Source: Rhodoferax sp. (GTDB lineage Bacteria; Pseudomonadota; Gammaproteobacteria; Burkholderiales; Burkholderiaceae_C). From it: 64,000 bases of DNA. Shown here piece by piece: positions 43,431-52,032 of the stretch. The stretch's first letter is position 1. Every line of letters starts with the position of its first letter. The notes beneath the pieces were generated by a model. The model was not told where the DNA came from, made no database searches, and saw only the letters and a list, made by a program, of their open reading frames with translations. The translations under genes were made by a program, and so were the position numbers. The stretch is taken from contig JARLJH010000063.1 in the NCBI GenBank assembly GCA_031291305.1, positions 1 through 64,000 on the forward strand, written 5' to 3'.

Positions 43431-44488
43431 CAAGCACGGACACTCATCCAGATGTGCTGTGGATGCAGGCGGCACTGAGCCAGGCACAAGCTGCCGCTGC
43501 TGCGGGCGAAGTTCCGGTAGGCGCGGTGGTGGTGCGCTGTGGGCAAATCATCGGCGTTGGCCGAAATGCCTCGATCCAGACACAGGACCCCACTTGCCAC
43601 GCCGAAATAGTGGCCTTGCGAGATGCCGCCCGGCATCTCGGTAACTACCGGCTCGACGACTGTGAGCTGTATGTCACGCTGGAGCCGTGCACCATGTGTG
43701 CCGGTGCCATACTGCACGCCCGCATCAAGCGCGTGGTATTTGGTGCAGCAGATTCCAAGACCGGCGCAGCAGGCTCGGTCAGCGATGTTTTTGCAAATTC
43801 ACGGATCAACCACCACACGCGAGTGCAGGGCGGAATACTGCAAGAGGCCTGCGCCGGGGTTCTTCAGGACTTTTTCAGACGGCAACGCGCCCAGCAGCAG
43901 GTTGATTCAGCGCAGACGGGCAGGGCGCTGCGCGAAGATGCTTTGCGTACCCCGCAAAGTCGCTTCTACGCCCTGCCTGCGTTTCCTGCACCGTCGTTTG
44001 AGATCCACAATTTGCCCAGCCTGGCGGGCTTGCGCATGCATTATGTGGATAGCGGTCCAGCTGACGTTTCGCGTGCCATGCTCTGCCTTCACGGCGTGCA
44101 GGAGTGGAGCTACGCTTGGCGCAGCGCCACCCTGCAAGCAACTGCCGCGCATCAGCGTGTGATCTGTCCGGATCTGATCGGGTTCGGCAAGAGTGACAAG
44201 CCCAAAAAACAGGCGTTTCATACCCTGGACTGGCACGCACAAGTCTTGCTCGAATTGATCCAGCGCTTGAAGCTAAAAACTGTTCAGGTGTCAGTTGCCA
44301 GATCGACACTGCAACTGGCCAAGACCTTGCACGCCTTGACAACCGAAAGCGTAGAGGGCGTCGTCGTCGCAGAAACCGACACACTCAGCGATGACGCATT
44401 ACAAGCTCCTTTTCCTGATCAAGGTCACCGGGCGGGCCCGCGAGCATTTTCTTCGCTGAAAATCCAGTCGTTACAACACGAGACTTGA
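43427..44488 (+). CDS. tadA: tRNA adenosine(34) deaminase TadA with a C-terminal hydrolase-like extension
   Basis: 353 aa, about twice the usual TadA length. Residues ~8-160 are a complete TadA: CHAE (catalytic Glu) and PCTMCAG zinc ligands, making inosine at tRNA position 34. Residues ~195-300 resemble the first half of an alpha/beta hydrolase of the haloalkane-dehalogenase type (LCLHGVQEWSYAWR; RVICPDLIGFGKSDKP). The expected nucleophile elbow is replaced by VQVSVARSTLQLA, and the catalytic acid and His are not visible. The extension is probably non-catalytic. Confidence 0.88.
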   Translation: MTSTDTHPDVLWMQAALSQAQAAAAAGEVPVGAVVVRCGQIIGVGRNASIQTQDPTCHAEIVALRDAARHLGNYRLDDCELYVTLEPCTMCAGAILHARIKRVVFGAADSKTGAAGSVSDVFANSRINHHTRVQGGILQEACAGVLQDFFRRQRAQQQVDSAQTGRALREDALRTPQSRFYALPAFPAPSFEIHNLPSLAGLRMHYVDSGPADVSRAMLCLHGVQEWSYAWRSATLQATAAHQRVICPDLIGFGKSDKPKKQAFHTLDWHAQVLLELIQRLKLKTVQVSVARSTLQLAKTLHALTTESVEGVVVAETDTLSDDALQAPFPDQGHRAGPRAFSSLKIQSLQHET

Positions 44489-44499
44489 AACCGCACGCC

Positions 44500-45459
44500 A
44501 TGAAAAAACATATCTACATTTATTCGCCCTCCGGCGCCGTGCGCGACAAGGCAGCATTCAAACGTGGTATTCAGCGACTGCAAGCTCAGGGTCATGAGGT
44601 CGAGGTGGACGAGGCCGCTCTGGCCAGCCAGCAACGCTTTGCCGGCGACGATGCCACCCGCCTCGCCGCCATCCACCGTGCAGCAGACAGTGGCGCTGAT
44701 GTGGCGCTGATCTCGCGCGGTGGCTACGGCTTGACCCGTCTGCTGCCCGACATTCGCTACAAGAAGATTTCCAAGGCCATCCACAAAGGGCTGCAGTTTG
44801 TCGGCATGAGCGACTTCACCGCCTTCCAGACCGCCGTGCTGGCCAAGACCGGTGCCATCACCTGGGCAGGGCCTGCGCTCGGAGAAGGTTTTGGCATGGA
44901 GGGCACGCCTGATGAAATCATGGAAGCCTGCTTTGATGACATGCTATGTGGACAAGGGGAGGGCACTGGCTGGCGCCAGCTTCGTCAAAGTTCGTCTGAA
45001 GATACAAAAGCTATAGCTGGAAACTCCGACCCCATAAGGGATAGCGATAGTTTTTTTATAAAAGATGCGGTGTTATGGGGCGGCAACCTGACAGTGCTAA
45101 CCGCTTTGCTGGGCACGCCTTATTTTCCCGACATCAAGGGCGGCATTCTGTTTTTGGAAGATGTAGCCGAACATCCTTACCGTATCGAGCGTATGCTGAC
45201 CCAATTGCTATATGCCGGTGTGCTGAAGCGGCAAAAGGCAATTGTGCTTGGCCAGTTCACAGATTTCAAACTCACCCCGCATGACCGAGGTTTCAAACTG
45301 GCAACTGTAGTGCAATGGTTGCGGCAAAGAATTGCCACCCCGGTACTAACTAACTTGCCCTATGGACACGTGCAGACCAAAGTGCTTTTGCCCGTAGGCG
45401 CCAAGACTGATTTAAGTGTCGATTCACGCGATGCATTGCTGGTTTGGGGACACCTTTGA
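44500..45459 (+). CDS. ldcA: LD-carboxypeptidase (LdcA/MccF family, S66)
   Basis: 319 aa from MKKHIYIYSP; a TTG at 44485 is an alternative. Motifs: SRGGYGLTRLLPDI, the nucleophile Ser in VGMSDFTAF, and the Glu and His of the triad probably in the VLWGGNLTVL / LFLEDVAEHPYRIERML and NLPYGHVQTK regions. It trims the terminal D-Ala from muropeptide tetrapeptides during murein recycling. An interspersed repeat lies in frame at 44995-45062. Confidence 0.9.
   Translation: MKKHIYIYSPSGAVRDKAAFKRGIQRLQAQGHEVEVDEAALASQQRFAGDDATRLAAIHRAADSGADVALISRGGYGLTRLLPDIRYKKISKAIHKGLQFVGMSDFTAFQTAVLAKTGAITWAGPALGEGFGMEGTPDEIMEACFDDMLCGQGEGTGWRQLRQSSSEDTKAIAGNSDPIRDSDSFFIKDAVLWGGNLTVLTALLGTPYFPDIKGGILFLEDVAEHPYRIERMLTQLLYAGVLKRQKAIVLGQFTDFKLTPHDRGFKLATVVQWLRQRIATPVLTNLPYGHVQTKVLLPVGAKTDLSVDSRDALLVWGHL
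44995..45062 (+). repeat. Interspersed repeat inside ldcA, copy 5
   Basis: ACAAAAGCTATAGCTGGAAA, then CCCCATAAGGGATAGCGATAG, then a T run. It encodes a hydrophilic stretch (DTKAIAGNSDPIRDSDSFF) in a family-variable position between the catalytic Ser and the GGNL motif. Confidence 0.65.
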
Positions 45460-45514
45460 CTGAGCTTTGATGCATCGCCTAAACTCACGTCATCACAATG
45501 GGAATTCAACGGGA

Positions 45515-46429
45515 ATGAGTGTCCAATCCACTGTCGTTTTTGCCGATCTGTTTGGGAGCACGGGTGTCTTCGAGTCTTTGGGCAATGCGAAGGCGACCGA
45601 ACTGGTCACACAAGCCACCGCGTGGGTGGCCCAGCGTTGTAGTGCCCACGGTGGGCGGGTGGTCAAGTTTCTAGGCGATGGTGTCCTTATTATTTTTGAG
45701 GACAGCACCAAGGCCGTTCTGGCAGTGATGGACCTACAACACTCTTACCAGCAAGTGCTTGGCTGCATGCCCCCAAAAGCATATATGCCGCTACGCGTTG
45801 GCGTCGCGCGTGGCGGAGTGGAACTCGTGGCTGACGACTGCTATGGTGATGCCGTCAACATTGCCGCACGGCTGAGTGAACTCACAGGGCCGCATCAGAT
45901 CTGGGTCAATAGCGAAGCCATTGAAGACGGATTTGACGTGCCTGACCCGCGTTTTCGTCTGCTGGGCCCCATTCACATCCGTGGCCGTGCGGAGTCTTGC
46001 AAGGTCTATCAGGTTGAATGGCAGGAAGACCAAAACTCAGAGCAATTGACAGTGCCCGCTGGTTTTGATCTATCCAGCAGATTTGGCTCCAAGGATGCGT
46101 TGGGAGTGCAGATCGAATTAGCTTGGTTGGATCAGAAAAAATCGTTCAACGCCTTCGACTTGCCCATCCACATTGGACGAACCCACCAGGTTGAGTTTGT
46201 GGTGTCCGACGCGCGCGTGTCACGTACACATGCCCGGTTGGACTGGCGCAATGGCAGCGTGGTGCTGGTAGACCTCAGTTCTTATGGTTGCTGGGTTAGG
46301 TTTGCCGGTGGTGGAGCTGATTTGTTGCTGCGACGAGAAGAGTGTGTATTGCATGGGCGTGGCGAAATTGCGCTTGGCACATCGTTCAGCGACCCAAGCG
46401 CTCCGGTTATCGAGTTTCTGGTGCTTTGA
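45515..46429 (+). CDS. Class III nucleotidyl cyclase with C-terminal FHA domain
   Basis: 304 aa from MSVQSTVVFADLFGSTGVFESLG. The cyclase domain (residues ~1-170) shows the first metal Asp in FADLFGST, KFLGDGVLIIF and the GDAVNIAARL motif. The C-terminus (~200-300) is an FHA phosphothreonine-binding domain (HIGRTHQVEFVVSDARVSRTHARLDWRNGSVVLVDLSSYGCWVRF). It probably makes cAMP in response to a phosphoprotein partner; no kinase gene is adjacent. Start chosen for the family N-terminus. Confidence 0.87.
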   Translation: MSVQSTVVFADLFGSTGVFESLGNAKATELVTQATAWVAQRCSAHGGRVVKFLGDGVLIIFEDSTKAVLAVMDLQHSYQQVLGCMPPKAYMPLRVGVARGGVELVADDCYGDAVNIAARLSELTGPHQIWVNSEAIEDGFDVPDPRFRLLGPIHIRGRAESCKVYQVEWQEDQNSEQLTVPAGFDLSSRFGSKDALGVQIELAWLDQKKSFNAFDLPIHIGRTHQVEFVVSDARVSRTHARLDWRNGSVVLVDLSSYGCWVRFAGGGADLLLRREECVLHGRGEIALGTSFSDPSAPVIEFLVL

Positions 46430-46500
46430 GGATTTTAGATTTTTTAGCTCCGTTTATTACTTAACATAATATACATCGTATCTACTATAAATCACACCTG

Positions 46501-47181
46501 TCACCAAGTTCCTTTAGGTTGCTGGCCGCGCACGAAAGCCGAAATAATCTGAGCGGCATCACCCCGAGTGGCCCGGTTAGCAAAGTCCAGCGCGCTCAGA
46601 CCTAGATCATTCTTGAGAGATGGGTCAGCACCGGCTTCCAGCAATAGTTGGACCGCTTCCGGTGTGCCGTAACGCGCTGCCATCATCAGTGGCGTGGTGC
46701 CGTTGGGCGAAGTGGCATCAATGTAAGCGCTTTCATCCAGAAGCATTCGAATCACTTCCAGATGACCGTTGGTGGCGGCGTAATGCAAAGGAGTCCAGCC
46801 AGTTTTGTTGACATCTGCATCTTTGTCGATGAGCATCCGGCACATCTTTACATTTCCCGCAAGAGCAGCCAGCATCAGCGGACTCTCATCCGCAGCGTTG
46901 CGAACTTCAACGTTGGTCTGCGGCCACTGGATCAACACCTCGGCCACGTTCAGGGACTCCAGCTTGATGGCCGAAATCAGCCCATAAACACCGGCTGCAT
47001 CTACGGTATTAGGATCAAAACCTCTTTGCAGCAAGGCAGTGACTTCCGCCGCATCGTCTTGCCTGATAGCCGTAAAAAAATCGTCATAAGACCCTGCATA
47101 TACAGCCGAAAAACCAATTAAAACAATGCAATAAAAAACATTCTTAAAGCAATTATTCAACTTCAAAAAAGAAGTGCTCAT
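46501..47181 (-). CDS. Secreted ankyrin-repeat protein
   Basis: 226 aa with a signal peptide (VFYCIVLIGFSAVYAGS) and four to five ankyrin repeats (DESPLMLAALAGNVKMCRMLIDKDADVN; TGWTPLHYAATNGHLEVIRMLLDESAYID; NGTTPLMMAARYGTPEAVQLLLEAGADP). Probably a periplasmic protein-protein interaction module. Its start overlaps the stop of tatD. Confidence 0.85.
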   Translation of the reverse strand: MSTSFLKLNNCFKNVFYCIVLIGFSAVYAGSYDDFFTAIRQDDAAEVTALLQRGFDPNTVDAAGVYGLISAIKLESLNVAEVLIQWPQTNVEVRNAADESPLMLAALAGNVKMCRMLIDKDADVNKTGWTPLHYAATNGHLEVIRMLLDESAYIDATSPNGTTPLMMAARYGTPEAVQLLLEAGADPSLKNDLGLSALDFANRATRGDAAQIISAFVRGQQPKGTW

Positions 47182-47975
47182 GAGACGAAGATTCCTTTGA
47201 AGAGCCTGTCAAAATTGTTGCTGGTCACACTGGCCACCTCTTCAATGCTGATGCCGCGTAACTCAGCCAGCGTTCGGGCAACAAAAGGTACGTAAGAAGG
47301 GTTGTTGGGTTTACCCCTGTAGGGCACAGGGGCCAGATAGGGACTGTCGGTTTCAATCAATAAACGATCCATGGGTACCTGCGCTGCCACATCGCGAATC
47401 GACTGCGCGCTTTTGAAGGTCAGAATGCCTGAAAATGAGATGTAAAAGCCAAGATCCAGCGCTGTCTTGGCTACATTCCAATCTTCCGTAAAGCAATGAA
47501 ATACGCCACCCGCGCACCCTGCTGAGCCGTCCTCACCCTCCTCGCGCAGGACTTGCAAAGTATCTTCAGACGCGCTGCGGGTGTGGACCACCAGCGGCTT
47601 GCCCAGTTGCCGCGCGGCGCGAATGTGTACCCGAAAACGCTCACGCTGCCAGTGCATGTCGGCGATGCTGCGGCCATTGAGGCGGTAATAGTCCAGTCCA
47701 GTTTCGCCAACGCCTACCACCCGCGGCAAGCTGCCCAATGCCAACAAATCATCAAGCGTAGGCTCCCTTACCCCCTCATTGTCTGGATGAACGCCCGCCG
47801 TGGCCCACAAGTTGTCATGCTGCTGCGCCAGTTGATGTACGTCACCGAATTCTTCCAGCGTCGTACAGATACACAGCGCACGTTCCACCCGGGCTTGCGA
47901 CATGACTTGCAAGATGGCAGGCAGGTTGGACGCCAGCTCGGGGAAATTCAAATGGCAATGGGAATCCGTAAACAT
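47178..47975 (-). CDS. tatD: TatD family metal-dependent DNase
   Basis: 265 aa TIM-barrel hydrolase. Metal ligands visible: DSHCHLNF, the Glu in GVGETGLDYYR, the His in VVHTRSA and VFHCFTEDW, and the Asp in LIETDSPYLAPVPYRGKPNNP. It is a 3'-5' exonuclease/DNA-repair-type enzyme. It lies in the conserved order mltG-tmk-holB-pilZ-tatD. Confidence 0.94.
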   Translation of the reverse strand: MFTDSHCHLNFPELASNLPAILQVMSQARVERALCICTTLEEFGDVHQLAQQHDNLWATAGVHPDNEGVREPTLDDLLALGSLPRVVGVGETGLDYYRLNGRSIADMHWQRERFRVHIRAARQLGKPLVVHTRSASEDTLQVLREEGEDGSAGCAGGVFHCFTEDWNVAKTALDLGFYISFSGILTFKSAQSIRDVAAQVPMDRLLIETDSPYLAPVPYRGKPNNPSYVPFVARTLAELRGISIEEVASVTSNNFDRLFKGIFVS

Positions 47976-48019
47976 GGGGCTGTGAAATGTTGAAATCCGC
48001 CCCCATAGGAGTGGACGTG

Positions 48020-48391
48020 TCAGATGGTTTGCGTTTGGCGGTCAGAAGCCAGTTGACCACCCAGAATTTCTTCTATCTTGAGCTTGAGCGCAAGTGAGCC
48101 CTCGTCTTTGGGAAAGCGAATACCGACGCCCTGAGCGCGGCTATAGGCGGCTTTGGCTGGTGTCACCCACGCGACCTTGCCGGCAATCGGGTAACGCTGC
48201 GGCTCGTCGGGTAAGGAAATCAGCACATACATTGAGTCGCCCAGCTGGTAATCACGGTTGGTGGGAATAAACATGCCGCCTTCCGAGAACATCGGAATAT
48301 AGGCGGCGTAGAGCGCGCTTTTCTCCTTGATGGCCAGTTGGATCACACTAGGACGCGGTGTGCTCGGGGAATGTGTTGCGTTGGCATTCAT
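48020..48391 (-). CDS. pilZ: PilZ domain protein (type IV pilus assembly PilZ)
   Basis: 123 aa. PilZ-type barrel (SEGGMFIPTNRDYQLGDSMYVLISLPDEPQRYPIAGKVAWVTPAKAAYSRAQGVGIRF). The RxxxR c-di-GMP motif is not visible, as in the original type IV pilus PilZ next to holB. Its ATG overlaps the holB stop. Confidence 0.9.
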   Translation of the reverse strand: MNANATHSPSTPRPSVIQLAIKEKSALYAAYIPMFSEGGMFIPTNRDYQLGDSMYVLISLPDEPQRYPIAGKVAWVTPAKAAYSRAQGVGIRFPKDEGSLALKLKIEEILGGQLASDRQTQTI

Positions 48392-49398
48392 GGTTTGGAG
48401 TTTAGAGCCAATTGCGCCTGACTAACCAGCGCCTCTTGCATCAAGCCTGCATTGAATGGGTGCTCTACCGTGCGACGGATGTCTCCGAGTGCCTTGGCCC
48501 ATGTGGTCAAACTCTGCCAGGAACCGCCCTTGGGAAGGTCCGCCGTCTCAAAAAAGCGCGATGGCGCACCGGCCCTGACGGCCAGCAGATCGTGGCACAG
48601 CTTATGCAGCGCGTCCACCGTCTGCGCGGGTGTCCAGTCCTTGAACACGCTGACATCACCGCGCTGCACAGCCTTGGGCAGATAGGACCAGCGCTCACCC
48701 ACCGGTGCCATCTGCAGCGCGTCTGTTGGTCGGCCACCCGAGGCGCGCCAGGTCACCTGAGCCTGCGAAGCGGACATGCCCTGCTCCTGCAACCAGCGCA
48801 TCGCGGCAGGCGCATCCGGCCAGAGCATGGTGTGACCCAGGCAACGACTGCGGATGGTTGGTAGCAGCAGATGGGCAGCATCCGTGGCCAACACAAATTT
48901 CACGTCACCAGCTGGCTCTTCCAATGTTTTAAGCAGCGCGTTGGCGGTAAACAGATTCATGCGTTCGGCTGGAAACACCAGCACCGCCTTGCCTCGGCCA
49001 CGGGCGCTGGTGCGTTGCGCAAACTCCACCGTATCGCGCATGGATTCCACACGGATTTCTTTACTGGCCTTACGCTTCTTGCTATCAATCTCGGACTGGG
49101 CTTTTTCACTCAGGGGCCAGCCCAAGTCCAGCAGCGTGGTCTCGGGCATCAGCACGCACAGGTCGGCATGCGCGTGAACGTCGATGGCGTGACAGCTGGC
49201 ACACGCGCCACAGGCACTTTGCGCACTGGGTCGATCACACAACCAGGCGCGTACCAGGGCCAAAGCCAGCTCATATTGGCCCAAACCCGATGGCCCGGCC
49301 AGCAGCCACGCATGGCCACGCTGTGCCAACAGGCTTCGCGCCTGAGCGGCAATCCAGGGCGCCACTGTGGCTGACCCGGGTGATGCTGATTCACTCAT
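48388..49398 (-). CDS. holB: DNA polymerase III subunit delta'
   Basis: 336 aa from [11 protein letters not shown]+ clamp-loader subunit: [18 protein letters not shown] (degenerate P-loop), zinc module [33 protein letters not shown] and the SRC motif (TIRSRC). It is part of the replication clamp loader. It overlaps tmk by four bases. Confidence 0.94.
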   Translation of the reverse strand: MSESASPGSATVAPWIAAQARSLLAQRGHAWLLAGPSGLGQYELALALVRAWLCDRPSAQSACGACASCHAIDVHAHADLCVLMPETTLLDLGWPLSEKAQSEIDSKKRKASKEIRVESMRDTVEFAQRTSARGRGKAVLVFPAERMNLFTANALLKTLEEPAGDVKFVLATDAAHLLLPTIRSRCLGHTMLWPDAPAAMRWLQEQGMSASQAQVTWRASGGRPTDALQMAPVGERWSYLPKAVQRGDVSVFKDWTPAQTVDALHKLCHDLLAVRAGAPSRFFETADLPKGGSWQSLTTWAKALGDIRRTVEHPFNAGLMQEALVSQAQLALNSKP

Positions 49399-50075
49399 GG
49401 TAACCAGCCCTGTTGTTGAACCGCCTGCAGCACATGTTGCCAAACGACATCGCGCAGGTTGTCAGCAGCAATGCGAGCAAAACGTTTCGAGTCGGCTTGC
49501 ATGCGCCGTTCGTAACCGCCGCTGACACGTCTGAAAAATTCGGCGCTTTGCGACTCGAATTTATCGGGGACGCGCGCACCCGCCAAGCGCGCAGCCGCGA
49601 TGTCAGGGTCGAGATCAAACCACAGCGTTAAATCAGGTTGACGCACAAAATCACCCTCTAGCCCTTGTGCAGTCTGCACAAGACGCTCCAGATACAGGAG
49701 CGTCTTCCAGTCGTAACCACGACCGCTGCCTTGATAGGCGAAGGTGGCATCGGTGAATCGGTCGCTGATCACCACATCACCGCGCACCAGGGCGGGCTCA
49801 ATCAATTGCTGCAGATGGTCGCGTCGGGCGGCAAACACCAATAAGGCTTCAGTCAGCGCATCCATAGCCTCGTTGAGGACCAGAGTACGCAGCTTTTCAG
49901 CCAAAGCGGTGCCACCAGGTTCTCGCGTCAAAGTCACCGCCCTGCCCTGCGCCTCAAAGGCATGCGCCAAGGCTTCAATGTGAGTGGACTTACCTGCTCC
50001 GTCAATGCCTTCAAAACTGATGAAAATTCCGCGATGTGTCATGAATGAAGGGCTGTCTTTAGAGGAGATGCTCAT
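49395..50075 (-). CDS. tmk: Thymidylate kinase
   Basis: 226 aa (215 if the start is MTHRGIF at 50042). P-loop [13 protein letters not shown] motif [16 protein letters not shown], and a lid region. It phosphorylates dTMP. An extra stretch ([12 protein letters not shown]) before PDLTLWFDL coincides with an interspersed repeat at 49645-49700. Its start overlaps the mltG stop (ATGA). Confidence 0.94.
   Translation of the reverse strand: MSISSKDSPSFMTHRGIFISFEGIDGAGKSTHIEALAHAFEAQGRAVTLTREPGGTALAEKLRTLVLNEAMDALTEALLVFAARRDHLQQLIEPALVRGDVVISDRFTDATFAYQGSGRGYDWKTLLYLERLVQTAQGLEGDFVRQPDLTLWFDLDPDIAAARLAGARVPDKFESQSAEFFRRVSGGYERRMQADSKRFARIAADNLRDVVWQHVLQAVQQQGWLP
49645..49700 (-). repeat. Interspersed repeat inside tmk, copy 6
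   Basis: Reverse complement ends AAGGGCTAGAGGGTGATTTT, the best-conserved end of the repeat family, preceded by a TTGTGCAG/CTGCACAA inverted repeat. It is in frame with tmk. Confidence 0.6.
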
Positions 50076-51055
50076 TGTCCAAGCTGGTACTGTCCAACCG
50101 CATGATTGTGCGCGTCCAGCGTTTCGCTGAACTGGCTGCTACCGTCACCCCTGGACACGAAATACAGCGCCCGGCTTTTGGCAGGTTGAGCTGCAGCCAG
50201 CAGGGACGCCTTGCCTGGCATTGAAATGGGCGTAGGTGGCAGGCCCGTACGGGTGTAGGTGTTCCAGGGTGTATCGGTCTGCAGGTCACGACGGTGCAAG
50301 TTACCGTCAAATTTGTCACCCAGCCCGTAGATCACACTGGGATCTGTCTGCAGCATCATGCCGATGCGCAAGCGGTTGGTGAACACGGCGGCCACCATTG
50401 GCCGGTCACTCGCAAGGCCAGTTTCTTTTTCAATGATGCTGGCCAGGGTCAGTAATTGGTCCGGCGTTTTCAAAGGCGAATTGCTTTGGCGCAGTTGCCA
50501 AGCGGCGTCCAGATGGCGATCCATGGCCCGCAAGGCACGCTTGAGTACGGCCAGGTCGCTGCTGCCTTTGGTGTAGGTGTAGGTGTCAGGATAAAAACGC
50601 CCTTCCGGCGGGACGCCTGGGCGATCCAGCTTTTGCATGATCAAATCGGGTGTCAGCCCTTGTGTATCCTGGACAAGTTGATCTGCTTTTGATAGCAAAT
50701 GGCGAAACTGCTTGAAGTTCAACCCTTCCACCAGTGTGACGGCGCGCAAGGCCTCTTCACCCCGCACCAATTTGGATAGCAAACCGCGTGGCGTAACGTC
50801 GCCCTGCAATTCGTAGCTACCGGCTTTGATCTGGCGCGCTTGGCCAGAGAGACGAAACCACCAGTACAACAATTGTGGTGATGTCTGCACGCCAGCGTCC
50901 ACCGCGTCTTGCGCCACACCCCGTGGCGAAGTGCCGGGCTCGATGGACAGGTCAACCACGGGCGTGCTTAGACCCAGGCTCTGGCTGATCCACCAAAATC
51001 CGGTGCCCGCCGCGGCCAGTATCACCAATAAAACAATGCTTAATAGTCGCCGCAC
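50072..51055 (-). CDS. mltG: Endolytic transglycosylase MltG
   Basis: 327 aa; GTG start. One N-terminal membrane segment ([20 protein letters not shown]) and a YceG-like catalytic domain with the Glu in [10 protein letters not shown] and the VIYGLGD...[30 protein letters not shown] block. It cuts nascent glycan strands. An interspersed repeat (50640-50705) lies in frame. Confidence 0.94.
   Translation of the reverse strand: MRRLLSIVLLVILAAAGTGFWWISQSLGLSTPVVDLSIEPGTSPRGVAQDAVDAGVQTSPQLLYWWFRLSGQARQIKAGSYELQGDVTPRGLLSKLVRGEEALRAVTLVEGLNFKQFRHLLSKADQLVQDTQGLTPDLIMQKLDRPGVPPEGRFYPDTYTYTKGSSDLAVLKRALRAMDRHLDAAWQLRQSNSPLKTPDQLLTLASIIEKETGLASDRPMVAAVFTNRLRIGMMLQTDPSVIYGLGDKFDGNLHRRDLQTDTPWNTYTRTGLPPTPISMPGKASLLAAAQPAKSRALYFVSRGDGSSQFSETLDAHNHAVGQYQLGQ
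50640..50705 (-). repeat. Interspersed repeat inside mltG, copy 7
   Basis: Reverse complement: ATTTGCTATCAAAAGCAGAT, then ACACAAGGGCTGACACCCGA. Partial match to the family; in frame. Confidence 0.5.
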
Positions 51056-51093
51056 AACCCTGTCGCCTTCTCCAAATTGAACTCCGCATCATA

Positions 51094-52032
51094 ATGCGCG
51101 GCATGCAAAACTTAATCCACGGCGTGGCCCCGCTGACACATTTAGGGCTGATACGTGCACAAGGTGATGACGCAGCCAAATTCCTTCACAACCAGTTCAC
51201 ACAGGACTTTGTGCTGCTGGACTTGCGCCAAGCCCGTCTGGCTGGTTATTGCACGGCCAAGGGCCGCTTGCAGGCGAGTTTTATCGGCTTCAAGCGCACC
51301 GAGACAGACCTCCTGCTGATCTGCAGTCGCGATATTCTTGCAGCGACGATGAAGCGTCTGTCCATGTTCGTCCTGCGCGCCAAAGTCAAACTCACCGATG
51401 CCAGCGACGATTTTGCGCTGTATGGGTTGGCTGGCAGTGCCCTGCAGAATACTATACAAAATATAGCTTCCTACAAAGGTGATACATGGGCTAAGGTCGA
51501 TTTTGATGATATATCAGTGATTAACCTCTATCCGGCTGATGGTGTGGCACGCGCGCTCTGGATCGCACCGGCTGACCATGCGGCACCTGCCGGTGAAAGC
51601 TTGAGCCCCGAACTTTGGGACTGGAGCGACGTGCGTAGCGGCATCGCTACCGTATCTCAGCCCACGGTTGAAGCGTTTGTGCCGCAAATGCTCAACTACG
51701 AGTCGGTGGGGGGCGTGAATTTCAAGAAAGGTTGTTATCCGGGGCAGGAAGTGGTGGCGCGCAGCCAGTTTCGCGGCACACTCAAGCGTCGCACCTATCT
51801 GGCACATGCCAGCACCCTTCTGAAAGCCGGTGACGAGGTCTTCCTGCCAGCTGACGAAGGCCAACCCTGTGGCACGGTGGTGCAGGCCGCTGCTTCACCC
51901 AAAGGTGGCTTTGATGCTCTGGTGTCTATGCAAATCAGTGCTTTTGAGGCGGGTGACGTGCGACTGAGTGCGGCCGACGGGGCGGCGCTGCAACTGTCGC
52001 CACCGCCCTACCCTTTGCTGGCTGACATCTGA
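51094..52032 (+). CDS. ygfZ: Folate-binding Fe-S cluster repair protein YgfZ
   Basis: 312 aa GcvT-like protein with the YgfZ signature KGCYPGQEVVARSQFRGTLKRR. It takes part in Fe-S cluster maintenance (MiaB and others). The repeat at 51450-51505 adds a hydrophilic loop (NTIQNIASYKGDTWAKVDFDD). Divergent from mltG; its 3' end overlaps that of the histidine kinase gene by 25 bp. Confidence 0.92.
   Translation: MRGMQNLIHGVAPLTHLGLIRAQGDDAAKFLHNQFTQDFVLLDLRQARLAGYCTAKGRLQASFIGFKRTETDLLLICSRDILAATMKRLSMFVLRAKVKLTDASDDFALYGLAGSALQNTIQNIASYKGDTWAKVDFDDISVINLYPADGVARALWIAPADHAAPAGESLSPELWDWSDVRSGIATVSQPTVEAFVPQMLNYESVGGVNFKKGCYPGQEVVARSQFRGTLKRRTYLAHASTLLKAGDEVFLPADEGQPCGTVVQAAASPKGGFDALVSMQISAFEAGDVRLSAADGAALQLSPPPYPLLADI
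51450..51505 (+). repeat. Interspersed repeat inside ygfZ, copy 8
   Basis: ACAAAATATAGCTTCCTAC, then ATACATGGGCTAAGGTCGATT: both ends match the family. In frame with ygfZ. Confidence 0.65.

Noticed and set aside
52008-52032. Frameshift or misassembly at the ygfZ/histidine kinase junction
   Set aside because: Both proteins end with normal family C-termini; it is a simple 25-bp convergent overlap.
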